Shown piece by piece: positions 1 through 6,348 of a stretch of 43,999 nt of DNA. The stretch lies in IMG/VR virus record IMGVR_UViG_3300028550_000711, positions 1 through 43,999 of that record; one strand, given 5' to 3'. Below the pieces are notes generated by a model. The model did no database searches and was not told where the DNA came from. It worked only from the letters and a program-made list of their open reading frames with translations. Position 1 is the stretch's first letter. The number at the start of each line of letters is the position of its first letter. Position numbers and translations under genes: made by a program. This stretch comes from a virus.

Positions 1-864
1 TATGAGGCCAGCCGCGATAACGGCCACAGGCCGCATTTGGGTGGCTCACAGATAGGCAACCCGTGCGCTAGATCATTGTGGTATCAGTTTCGACACGCAA
101 GCACACAGAGCTTTGAGGGGCGTATGCTGCGTTTGTTTGAGACGGGTGACCGCGAGGAGGGTCGCATCGTGGCAAACCTTCGGGCGATTGGGGTTGAGGT
201 GTGGGAGGTCGATCCAGAGACAGGCCGACAGATTAATTACACGGCCTGCGGCGGTCACTTTGGATTGAGCCTAGACGGCATTGGCATTGGGTTTCCTGAG
301 AGTGAACAGCCGCACACGCTTGAGTTCAAGACAATGAACGATAAGAGCTTTGCCCAGACTAAAAATAAGGGCGTCAGGATTAGCAAGCCGATTTACTGGG
401 CGCAGTGTCAGGTTGGGATGCACTTGGCTAAGATCGACCGTTGTTTTTTCTTTGCGGTTAATAAGAATAACGACGAGATTTACGCAGAGCGGATCAGGCG
501 GGATCGGGCGGAGGGGGCCGCGCTAATCAGCAAGGCTGAGATGATTGTATTTGATGAGAAGCCACCGACTAGAATTGCGGATGATCCATCCAAATTTGCC
601 TGTAGATTTTGTTCCTACATTCCGATTTGCCACGGCGGTGAATTGCCAGAGGTTAATGATCGAACGGACGCGCACAGCACTCCAGAGCGGGACGGCACTT
701 GGAGCCGCAAGGAGGGCGCGGGGGGCCATCTCTTTAATCCGTTTATGACGCCTGACGATTGGGAGATCATAGACGCTGGCGATGATTTCGTGGAGTATCA
801 GACCCCACGGGGCGTCATTCGCAATCAGGATAACAGTCAGGAATTGAAAGAAAGGTTTTCGTGA
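1..864 (+). CDS. Cas4/RecB-like PD-(D/E)XK nuclease with Fe-S cluster, 5'-truncated by window edge
   Basis: The reading frame is open from base 1, and the residues before the TTG at 37 read as real protein, so the gene starts left of the window. Visible motifs: an N-terminal Cys in NPCARSLWY, an Asp in SLDG (near 274), EFK (319-330) as the Glu-x-Lys of the PD-(D/E)XK fold, a Gln in AQCQVGM, and a late CRFCSYIPIC. One early Cys plus a CxxCx5C group is the Cas4/AddB-type 4Fe-4S arrangement. Such enzymes are DNA exonucleases; in phages they probably serve recombination or host-DNA degradation. It overlaps the next gene by TGATG and leads the helicase/nuclease block. The fold is fairly sure, the exact role is not. 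Confidence 0.82.
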   Translation, partial: YEASRDNGHRPHLGGSQIGNPCARSLWYQFRHASTQSFEGRMLRLFETGDREEGRIVANLRAIGVEVWEVDPETGRQINYTACGGHFGLSLDGIGIGFPESEQPHTLEFKTMNDKSFAQTKNKGVRISKPIYWAQCQVGMHLAKIDRCFFFAVNKNNDEIYAERIRRDRAEGAALISKAEMIVFDEKPPTRIADDPSKFACRFCSYIPICHGGELPEVNDRTDAHSTPERDGTWSRKEGAGGHLFNPFMTPDDWEIIDAGDDFVEYQTPRGVIRNQDNSQELKERFS

Positions 865-1112
865 TGTTTTGGATGGATTCAATGTTTGAAGCCACAACGT
901 GCATAGATTGCGGTGAGAAATTTGCTGAGATGGTCGATGGTAAATGCTTTGATTGCGATGAGGTTGAGTATTCGCACGGACTAAGATTTGGGGGCGTTCA
1001 GAATATGATGCAGTCTGCAATGTCCAGCTTTGCACGGCCCACTGAGATCAAGCATGAAAGTGCAGAATATATTTCAATTTATCAAAAGTATTCGGGAACC
1101 AGAGATGACTGA
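864..1112 (+). CDS. Small zinc-ribbon-like protein
   Basis: An 82-residue protein; the ATG at 864 overlaps the upstream stop and lies 8 bases after GAAAGG, while a GTG at 861 is an alternative start. Residues 10-31 or so carry CIDCGEKF and GKCFDC, two CxxC knuckles about 13 residues apart, so a single zinc site is likely. The rest is low in recognisable motifs. It lies between a nuclease and an HNH gene, overlaps the latter by 8 bases, and is presumably co-transcribed with both. I do not recognise a family; a DNA- or protein-binding zinc ribbon is the limit of what can be said. Confidence 0.6.
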   Translation: MFWMDSMFEATTCIDCGEKFAEMVDGKCFDCDEVEYSHGLRFGGVQNMMQSAMSSFARPTEIKHESAEYISIYQKYSGTRDD

Positions 1113-1704
1113 AAATTGGTGGGAAGATTTGGGATTGATGCGGCGTCTGTTTCGCTATGATCCAGAGGCTGGATTGATTCACGCAAAGGATCGATCAGAG
1201 GAAGATTTTTACGACACTGGCGAGGGCAGTTCATTTGTCAGTGCTGCGGGTGCTGCGGCTAAATATAACAAAGAGCGCAGTGGCAAGATGGCTATGAACC
1301 GCAGGGTAAAGACTGAGAGATCGACGTGCTACTATTTATGTGGCGGCATTTCGTATCGCGGCCATAACAAGAAGATGCAGGCGCATCGCGTGGCTTTCTT
1401 TCTGCATCACGGCCACTATCCTATTTGGCCTAATTCTGTGGATCACATTAACAGAGATGGCTGCGATAACAGGATAGTAAACTTGCGAGAGGTCACAGCG
1501 CGTGAGCAGTCTGCGAACACTGGCATTGGCAAGGCCAATACGTCTGGCGTTAAGGGCGTCAGCTTTTTGAAAGACAAAGGAAAGTGGAGGGCGTCGATGA
1601 ATATTAATGGCAAAAAAACTAATCTTGGTACATTTTTTACGATGAACGAGGCCGTGACTGCAAGGCTACAAGCGGAAAAAAGAGTTCTGTCCCATGACCT
1701 TTGA
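1105..1704 (+). CDS. HNH endonuclease with C-terminal AP2-type DNA-binding domain
   Basis: A 199-residue protein read from the ATG at 1105 (MTENWW); an in-frame ATG at 1030 would lie deep in the upstream gene. The middle holds an HNH_3-type core: AHRVAFFLHHG, then VDHINRDGCDNRIVNLR, with the typical His, Asp-His and Asn positions. The C-terminal 50 residues (SGVKGVSFLKDKGKWRA, then LGTFFTMNEA) match the AP2 fold that many phage homing endonucleases use to bind DNA. It is a freestanding homing-type endonuclease expected to cut DNA. It overlaps the neighbours by 8 and 11 bases, so it is tightly built into the operon rather than loosely inserted. Confidence 0.85.
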   Translation: MTENWWEDLGLMRRLFRYDPEAGLIHAKDRSEEDFYDTGEGSSFVSAAGAAAKYNKERSGKMAMNRRVKTERSTCYYLCGGISYRGHNKKMQAHRVAFFLHHGHYPIWPNSVDHINRDGCDNRIVNLREVTAREQSANTGIGKANTSGVKGVSFLKDKGKWRASMNINGKKTNLGTFFTMNEAVTARLQAEKRVLSHDL

Positions 1705-3349
1705 ATTACGCGACTATCAGAAAGAAGCTGTCGATGGCTTGTACAACTACTGGGCAGGCAAGGCGGGTAATAATCCATTAATCGTGGCCCCCACTGGATC
1801 GGGAAAGACGGCTATCATAGCTCAAATAATTAAAGATGCGATGAGCTATCCTGACACTAAAGTTCTGGTTGTCACGCACGTCAAAGAGCTTCTGGAGCAG
1901 GGATCGAAGGGGCTGCTGGAATTGTACCCAGAGGCTGATTTCGGCATCTACAGTGCGGGACTGAAGCAGAAGGTCTTAGACCGCCCCATCACCTTTGCTG
2001 GCATCCAGTCGGTCTGGGAGAGGGCGTATGACATCGTGCCTGCGCCAGACTTGGTTCTGATTGATGAGGCGCACTTGTTGCCCAAGAATACTGAGACCAG
2101 ATACAATCGCTTTATTGCCGATCTGAAGGTGTGCAATCCAATGGTTAAAGTGGTGGGTCTGACAGCGACACCCTATCGATTAGATTCAGGCTTCTTGCAC
2201 AAAGGTGCATCCGCTCTGTTCGACGGTATCGCTTATGACATTCCAATCGATATGCTGATGGAGCAGGGCTACCTGTCGCCAGTCATATCGAAGGGCGGTC
2301 TGAACCAGATCGATCTGACCAACGTAAAGAAGCGGGGCGGCGAGTTTATTGAGAGCGACCTCGCCACGGCTGCATCTGATCCCGAACTGGTGCGAAAGAC
2401 GGTTGCTGAGATTGTGGAACTGAGCGCGGATCGCAAAAGCTGGCTGGTGTTTAGCAGCGGCGTAAATCACGCCCACATGCTGAAAGATGAATTTGAGGCC
2501 CACGACATTGATGTCGGTGTGGTGACGGGTAGTGACAGCAGCGCCGTTCGAGAGCAAACGATTGCCGACTTTAAGAGCGGCGAACTTAAATGCTTGATAA
2601 ATGTGAACGTGCTGACCACTGGATTTGATCATCCTGCTGTGGACGTTGTTTGTTTGTGCAGAGCAACCGCAAGTTGTGGCCTCTATATCCAAATGGTTGG
2701 GAGGGGTACGAGGGTAGCCGAAGGCAAGACTGATGCTCTCGTTTTGGACTTCGGCCAGAATGTTGAGCGGCATGGATTTATTGATAGGGTAAAACCAAAA
2801 GATCAATCTGCGGGGGCAGGCGAGGGGGAGGCACCCGTTAAAATGTGCGAGGCTTGCCAAGCCATGTGCCACTCTGCCTGCCTACAATGCCATGTGTGCG
2901 GCCATCAATTCCCGCCACCCACTTTGAACCACAATTCAAACAGCTATGCTGGTGCCATGCTGTCGGGCCAAGTAAGGCCCGAATGGGTTGACGTGGATAG
3001 CGTGATTTACAAAAGGCACAAAAAAGAAGGCAAGCCCGATTCGGTCAAGGTCACATACTACGCTGGGCTGCTATCTGTGAGCGAATGGCTCTGCCCCGAT
3101 CACGGGGGATACGCCGCCAGCAAGTATCAGGAACGTAGAACATTGCTGGCGTCTGGGGCTGACACAACTAACGAGGCTCTGGATGAATGTCATTTTTGGA
3201 ATTGGCCTAGCAGAATTAAGATCAAGCCAAGCACTTACGACCCGAAGTATCACGAAGTTGTTCAGTTCGATTACACAAAGGTGGAGAGAAAACATGAGGC
3301 GCAAGAAGGCCCATACGCTGATTTCAGTGGAGAAGATATCCCATTCTGA
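1694..3349 (+). CDS. DEAD/DEAH-box SF2 helicase with C-terminal Cys cluster
   Basis: A 551-residue superfamily 2 helicase. Seen: an N-terminal Q-like motif (ELRDYQKEAV), Walker A APTGSGKT at 32-39, Walker B DEAH at 124-127, a TATP motif near 156-160, and motif VI QMVGRGTR at about 333-340. This two-RecA layout matches the UvsW/RecQ-like or type III restriction-like helicases common in phages, which remodel forks or recombination intermediates. Near residues 385-404 there is a cluster of Cys and His (CEACQAMC, then CHVCGH) that likely binds zinc. The last 130 residues are not recognised. It starts inside the HNH gene and its end overlaps the VRR-NUC gene by 56 bases, so the three are probably co-translated. 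Confidence 0.92.
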   Translation: MTFELRDYQKEAVDGLYNYWAGKAGNNPLIVAPTGSGKTAIIAQIIKDAMSYPDTKVLVVTHVKELLEQGSKGLLELYPEADFGIYSAGLKQKVLDRPITFAGIQSVWERAYDIVPAPDLVLIDEAHLLPKNTETRYNRFIADLKVCNPMVKVVGLTATPYRLDSGFLHKGASALFDGIAYDIPIDMLMEQGYLSPVISKGGLNQIDLTNVKKRGGEFIESDLATAASDPELVRKTVAEIVELSADRKSWLVFSSGVNHAHMLKDEFEAHDIDVGVVTGSDSSAVREQTIADFKSGELKCLINVNVLTTGFDHPAVDVVCLCRATASCGLYIQMVGRGTRVAEGKTDALVLDFGQNVERHGFIDRVKPKDQSAGAGEGEAPVKMCEACQAMCHSACLQCHVCGHQFPPPTLNHNSNSYAGAMLSGQVRPEWVDVDSVIYKRHKKEGKPDSVKVTYYAGLLSVSEWLCPDHGGYAASKYQERRTLLASGADTTNEALDECHFWNWPSRIKIKPSTYDPKYHEVVQFDYTKVERKHEAQEGPYADFSGEDIPF

Positions 3350-3668
3350 GCATTCGGAGCAGGTGGGATTTGTTAATTGGTTTCGGGCAAAGTATCCGAA
3401 AGTTTTAATCTTTGCGATCCCAAACGGTGAGAAGCGTAGCATCAGCGTGGCGACACGTCTGAAGGCTGAGGGGGTAACACGGGGGATACCCGATCTTTAT
3501 ATCCCCTCCTGCAATCTGTGGGTGGAAATGAAGCGCGTGACGGGCGGCAGACTTTCCCCCGATCAGAAAAAAATCATTAGTTATTTGGAATCGGTGGGGC
3601 ATACTGTGATTGTCGGAAAGGGCGCTGGCGATGCGTCCAGACAAGTGTTGGAGTTTTTTGGTGGCTAA
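3294..3668 (+). CDS. VRR-NUC domain nuclease
   Basis: A 124-residue protein. The start at 3294 follows a GGTGGAG Shine-Dalgarno; a longer in-frame form from 3183 would overlap the helicase by far more. It shows the whole compact VRR-NUC pattern: an early Glu-Gln (EQVGFVNWF), IPNGEKRS, a GVTRGIPDLYIP stretch whose Asp is catalytic, WVEMKR with the Glu-x-Lys, and LSPDQKKIISYL plus a final Gly-rich helix. The family cleaves branched or structured DNA such as Holliday-like or flap intermediates. Next to an SF2 helicase and a Cas4-like nuclease this suggests recombination or replication-fork processing. Length fits stand-alone phage VRR-NUC proteins. Confidence 0.88.
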   Translation: MRRKKAHTLISVEKISHSEHSEQVGFVNWFRAKYPKVLIFAIPNGEKRSISVATRLKAEGVTRGIPDLYIPSCNLWVEMKRVTGGRLSPDQKKIISYLESVGHTVIVGKGAGDASRQVLEFFGG

Positions 3669-3684
3669 ATGGAGTTTAAAGGAC

Positions 3685-3828
3685 ATGATTAACCGGGAAG
3701 AATATGAGCGTGTGTGCGATGAGAACAGAGAGTTAAAAAAGTTGCTGATGGAGAAACATTATGACGGGCAGCGCAAGGCAGCATTTGCTGATTATTTAGA
3801 AAGAACACTGAAGCCAAGGGAGGAATAA
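3685..3828 (+). CDS. Small hypothetical protein, charged helical
   Basis: A 47-residue peptide from the ATG at 3685 (MINREEYERV). GGAG sits 10 bases ahead; an in-frame GTG at 3661 is also possible. It is rich in Glu, Lys and Arg and probably one long helix (ENRELKKLLMEK, then AAFADYLERTL). It lies between the VRR-NUC gene and another tiny gene, with the next ATG directly after its TAA, so it is likely part of the same transcript. No family recognised. Confidence 0.5.
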   Translation: MINREEYERVCDENRELKKLLMEKHYDGQRKAAFADYLERTLKPREE

Positions 3829-4017
3829 ATGAAAAGTTTAACGCCAGCGCAGGACGCTGAACTGAAGTTTTTACGAAGAGAGGTCGATATGTGGCAGGAC
3901 AAAGTCCACGAGAAGGGCGACACTGTTTTGCCAAACGCGCCAAATAATTTGTGGGTGGCGCGGGAGGAATTAGACAGATTTGTACGAAATTTGCGAATTA
4001 ACGATTATCACATCTGA
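3829..4017 (+). CDS. Small hypothetical protein
   Basis: A 62-residue protein with a strong GGGAGGA Shine-Dalgarno 6 bases before its ATG. The N-terminal part (LTPAQDAELKFLRREVDMWQ) looks like an amphipathic or coiled helix; the C-terminal part (AREELDRFVRNLRI) is another. It starts directly after the stop of the preceding tiny gene and is followed by another gene with a GAGGGAG ribosome site. No recognised domain, no membrane segment. Confidence 0.55.
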   Translation: MKSLTPAQDAELKFLRREVDMWQDKVHEKGDTVLPNAPNNLWVAREELDRFVRNLRINDYHI

Positions 4018-4029
4018 GGGAGAAAACAG

Positions 4030-4365
4030 ATGGCTTGGAAGTTACTAGAGTTCGAAAGATTACAGGCTAAAACAAAAGGGCCAGATGGTAAGCGGCTTCG
4101 GCCCACACTGCCCTGCGATATGGGAAAGCCACAGCCCCGCAAGATAAATACCAGCGCGTTCAAGCCGATCTTGGTAGCGTTAGAAACGCACGGGCCAATG
4201 ACCAGCAGAGACTTGGCGCGGCTGTTGAAAAAAAACAGCCACAATATTTGTGGGACAATTCGCCAAGCTATTGCGGCAGGCCTGATTGAGCAGACGCCTC
4301 ACGCTATTGAACGTGAGGATGCGAACGGCCACATGGATTGCTGGCTGTATCATATAGCTGCCTAA
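4030..4365 (+). CDS. Winged helix-turn-helix-like protein
   Basis: A 111-residue protein with GAGGGAG upstream of the ATG. Residues 43 to the end carry the signature of a small winged helix: PILVALETHGPMTSRDLARLL, then SHNICGTIRQAIAAGLIEQ as the recognition-helix region, followed by a short wing ending DCWLYHI. Small phage proteins of this type bind DNA and often regulate transcription. It is the last gene before a strong hairpin and a promoter-like element, a suitable place for a regulator of the early-to-late switch, though that is inference. The first 40 residues are basic and Pro-rich, probably flexible. Confidence 0.6.
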   Translation: MAWKLLEFERLQAKTKGPDGKRLRPTLPCDMGKPQPRKINTSAFKPILVALETHGPMTSRDLARLLKKNSHNICGTIRQAIAAGLIEQTPHAIEREDANGHMDCWLYHIAA

Positions 4366-4371
4366 AAAGTC

Positions 4372-4406
4372 ATCGGGGGAAAGTCGCCAATTTTATTTCC
4401 CCCGAT
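4372..4406 (+). terminator. Hairpin terminator after the left-arm operon
   Basis: A perfect 11-base inverted repeat: ATCGGGGGAAA at 4372-4382 and TTTCCCCCGAT at 4396-4406, with a 13-base loop. It lies 7 bases after the stop at 4365. No clean T-run follows on the plus strand, only AT-rich sequence, so termination efficiency is uncertain, but it clearly separates the upstream operon from the promoter downstream. Confidence 0.65.
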
Positions 4407-4467
4407 ATTAAATGTATTTAATTTGTATTTGCCTATTGTAACTCCAGATATATCTGTTATGTATAAT
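4407..4467 (+). promoter_or_regulatory. Promoter-like element, copy A of a repeated element
   Basis: TATAAT at 4462-4467 lies 29 bases before the ATG at 4497. The 47 bases at 4407-4453 match, with 42 identities and no gap, the minus-strand sequence at 23779-23733, and both copies keep exactly 8 bases between block and TATAAT. TTGTAA at 4436-4441 could be a -35 box, but the gap to TATAAT is 20 bases, longer than normal for sigma-70. The conserved upstream part may therefore bind an activator or phage-modified polymerase. Confidence 0.65.
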
Positions 4468-4496
4468 CGTATAGTTATTTAGAAAGGGACTTAGAA

Positions 4497-4994
4497 ATGC
4501 AAGACCAGATCAATAAAGCCTTCGCCGCACTTAACCAGCGCCTCCACACGTCTCACCAAGAGTTTGCAATTCACAAGCTGGATGGCCTTAAGGCATTTAT
4601 TGGCAATGCCAAAGCTGAATATGAAGATGGGTCCAATCAGTTTCGGGATGTGAACTGGCGGGGAGGCTCAAATTTTAATCACCACCTCGCAAACGTGGCT
4701 TGGTTTGGTAGCGCCTCAATGATGAATTTGCTTTGCGGACGTGGCCGCGCAGGCGCTCTTGAGGCTATGGAAAAAAACACTGATAGCGTAATTGCTAAAC
4801 GTGACGCGAACATCATCAAGGCTCTGGAGAAAAAAAGTGTTACCAGCATCCCAGATTTTGAGCTGATCGAATGTTCAGACGGAGTTGAAGGCGAGTTTCA
4901 TGTAGATGACCACATCGTAACGATCCGCACAATTTTAGCTGGCGGCTATAACATCCAATGCCTCCACCAGCGCACCCTCATAAAAGTAAAATAA
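4497..4994 (+). CDS. Hypothetical protein under its own promoter
   Basis: A 165-residue protein with AAAGGGA 7 bases before its ATG. The N-terminal half is mostly helical and charged (NKAFAALNQRL, IHKLDGLKAFIGNAK); the last 50 residues look beta-rich (FELIECSDGVEGEFHV, then HIVTIRTILAGGYNIQC). No signal peptide or membrane segment. It sits alone between a terminator and a short hairpin, and its promoter is the near-copy of the one ahead of the 79-aa gene at 23455-23694. Strong isolated expression suggests an early host-interaction or regulatory role, but no family is recognised and none should be assumed. Confidence 0.6.
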   Translation: MQDQINKAFAALNQRLHTSHQEFAIHKLDGLKAFIGNAKAEYEDGSNQFRDVNWRGGSNFNHHLANVAWFGSASMMNLLCGRGRAGALEAMEKNTDSVIAKRDANIIKALEKKSVTSIPDFELIECSDGVEGEFHVDDHIVTIRTILAGGYNIQCLHQRTLIKVK

Positions 4995-4999
4995 TCAAC

Positions 5000-5017
5000 G
5001 GGGGCCATAGCGCCCCC
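5000..5017 (+). other. Intergenic GC hairpin
   Basis: GGGGGC at 5000-5005 and GCCCCC at 5012-5017 form a 6-base stem with a 6-base loop, five bases after the stop of the upstream gene. There is no T-run, so it is more likely an RNA-stabilising or partial attenuator structure than a full terminator. The next gene follows with an AAGGAG site. Confidence 0.4.
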
Positions 5018-5037
5018 ACCAACCAAGGAGAGAAAAT

Positions 5038-5298
5038 ATGAAATACGACTGGGAAAAAGAAATTGATCTTGAGGGAATACTGAAGCGGATCAATGAGCCG
5101 CTTCCCCTTAATCTTTCTGTGATCGGCCTTGCAGTAGTTAACACAGACGCCTTCGAAGGGTGCCTGCAAATTGATGTTGACCACTGCCAAGTCTGGATCG
5201 GCAATAAATCTGTTGACGTGATGCAAGACATCAAGGGCGATGCCTCTACCGCCTATGAAGAATGCCGCAAACGCCCAGAGAAGGAGACAGGCCAATGA
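5038..5298 (+). CDS. Hypothetical protein
   Basis: An 86-residue protein with AAGGAGAG before its ATG. The middle looks like a small alpha/beta unit: LSVIGLAVVNTDAFEGCLQIDVDHCQVWIG. The C-terminus is charged. It follows the 165-aa gene after a short hairpin and overlaps the next gene by ATGA at 5295-5298, so the two are translationally coupled. No family recognised; no membrane or signal segment. Confidence 0.55.
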   Translation: MKYDWEKEIDLEGILKRINEPLPLNLSVIGLAVVNTDAFEGCLQIDVDHCQVWIGNKSVDVMQDIKGDASTAYEECRKRPEKETGQ

Positions 5299-5456
5299 TC
5301 CCCTGCCCAGAGTGCGACCACACAGATTACCACGGCAAGGTAGAGAAGGAAGTCCACCAGAGATTTGGTGGAACGCTGGAGCCTGTTGGACAGTGGGTTG
5401 ATTGCGACCACTGTGATGGAAGTGGAGAAGTTGAGGATGAAGAAGATGAAGAGTGA
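5295..5456 (+). CDS. Small DnaJ-type zinc-finger protein
   Basis: A 53-residue protein read from the ATG overlapping the upstream TGA. It has CPECDHTDYHGKV near the start and CDHCDGSGEVE near residue 40: two CxxC knuckles, the second followed by DGSG as in the DnaJ cysteine-rich region. It ends in an acidic tail. A single zinc site is likely. Such mini-proteins are common in phages and probably bind protein or RNA; the role here is unknown. Confidence 0.6.
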   Translation: MIPCPECDHTDYHGKVEKEVHQRFGGTLEPVGQWVDCDHCDGSGEVEDEEDEE

Positions 5457-5592
5457 TGAAACGGTGGTTAAATTTCCGCAATTATCGGAGGTTGACAAGC
5501 AGTTTGAAGAGCTTGAACGTCAGCGTGATTTAATAAAAGAGCAGGCTGATTTAATCAAAAACCATCGGACAAGCCCTTCAAAATATCCTTGA
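5437..5592 (+). CDS. Small coiled-coil-like hypothetical protein
   Basis: A 51-residue peptide starting at 5437, after GGAGAAG; an ATG at 5446 is equally possible. Residues 17-43 (VDKQFEELERQRDLIKEQ) form a charged helix with heptad-like Leu/Ile spacing. It overlaps the upstream gene by 20 bases and its last 38 bases overlap the 3' end of the convergent minus-strand gene, so it marks the meeting point of the two arms. No family recognised; the coding status is moderately supported by position and ribosome site. Confidence 0.45.
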   Translation: MKKMKSDETVVKFPQLSEVDKQFEELERQRDLIKEQADLIKNHRTSPSKYP

Positions 5593-5812
5593 GCGATGGC
5601 TTTTGTTTTGAGTTTGGCATGTAAAGGCATTCGAACGATTTGGGACATTCGCGGAAACTAAGCGTGGGGTAGTGATAGCCTAGCGTACCATTTTTTCCCG
5701 AATATAGGCATATGAGTTCAGTGCCGTTTGTTATGTATTTCCATCGATAACACGTCACATATTCTGGGTTGAGTAGTGATGACGCGAGGATGAGCGGTAT
5801 AATTGTATTCAT
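5555..5812 (-). CDS. Small exported or membrane-anchored Cys-containing protein
   Basis: An 85-residue protein, last gene of the late region. The first 14 residues (MNTIIPLILASSLL) are hydrophobic, like a short signal or anchor, with no lipobox Cys. Four Cys follow (VTCYRW, ELICLYSG, RECPKSFECLYM), suggesting disulfides outside the cytoplasm. It overlaps the upstream membrane-protein gene by ATGA. I recall similar short Cys-bearing exported proteins at this place in other marine phages. A role in the envelope or virion is likely; nothing more specific can be shown. Confidence 0.6.
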   Translation of the reverse strand: MNTIIPLILASSLLNPEYVTCYRWKYITNGTELICLYSGKNGTLGYHYPTLSFRECPKSFECLYMPNSKQKPSLKDILKGLSDGF

Positions 5813-6282
5813 GATACCAGTGTCACCAAATAAATGCCGCCGCCAAGAAACCCAATAATCAGAATAGATAATCCCAATATTGCCATATTGTTTTGAATTT
5901 GCCGCTTGGCCTCGTCTTGTGCAAAGGCTGTTTTTTCCCGTTCAGCCCTGATTTCTCGACGCATCTCCAGCATTTGGTCATAGGTTCCCCAGCCGAAACG
6001 CATGTTAATCATAGCAGCGATTTCTAATTCTCTCTCTTTTAACGTCTTTTGATGAATTAGTATTTGAAGGGCTTCCTCTTCTATAGACTGCCCTTGCGTA
6101 GCTTTTTCAAAGAACGTAGGCGCTTTTCTTTGTGCCTGCGCCCGATTTATATCAGCACATGCACCGTACCAAGACCCTAATTGTTTGGAAATGCCCTCCA
6201 GTTCCTGAGCATGTCCGATAACTTTTTTGATGCTGGTATAGGCCGTACTGGCTATGGCAAATGCGCTAACCGGGTCAATCAT
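5809..6282 (-). CDS. Virion-associated helical protein with C-terminal membrane segment
   Basis: A 157-residue protein with AGGGGG upstream. It opens DPVSAFAIASTAYTSIKKVI, has a long charged helical middle (for example LKERELEIAAMINMRF and MLEMRREIRAEREK) and ends with one clear membrane segment (IQNNMAILGLSILIIGFLGG). The layout fits small phage proteins found next to ejection-protein genes in marine podoviruses, as I recall them. It lies directly downstream of the 807-aa ejection-type gene after a 66-base gap and overlaps the 85-aa gene. It is probably virion- or envelope-associated; lysis is an alternative. Confidence 0.6.
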   Translation of the reverse strand: MIDPVSAFAIASTAYTSIKKVIGHAQELEGISKQLGSWYGACADINRAQAQRKAPTFFEKATQGQSIEEEALQILIHQKTLKERELEIAAMINMRFGWGTYDQMLEMRREIRAEREKTAFAQDEAKRQIQNNMAILGLSILIIGFLGGGIYLVTLVS

Positions 6283-6348
6283 TGTTCATGCCCCCTAAAA
6301 GTTTATTACGGCCACCATAGCGCGTCTGAGGGGCTGTGAACAGCTATC

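Noticed and set aside
2186-2872. 228-codon minus-strand frame inside the helicase gene
   Set aside because: The helicase motifs on the plus strand are complete, and the frame has no recognisable domain.
5560-5605. Inverted repeat CCATCG...CGATGG near the convergent gene ends, a possible two-way terminator
   Set aside because: The stem is only 6 bases with a loop of nearly 30, and it lies inside coding sequence on one strand.
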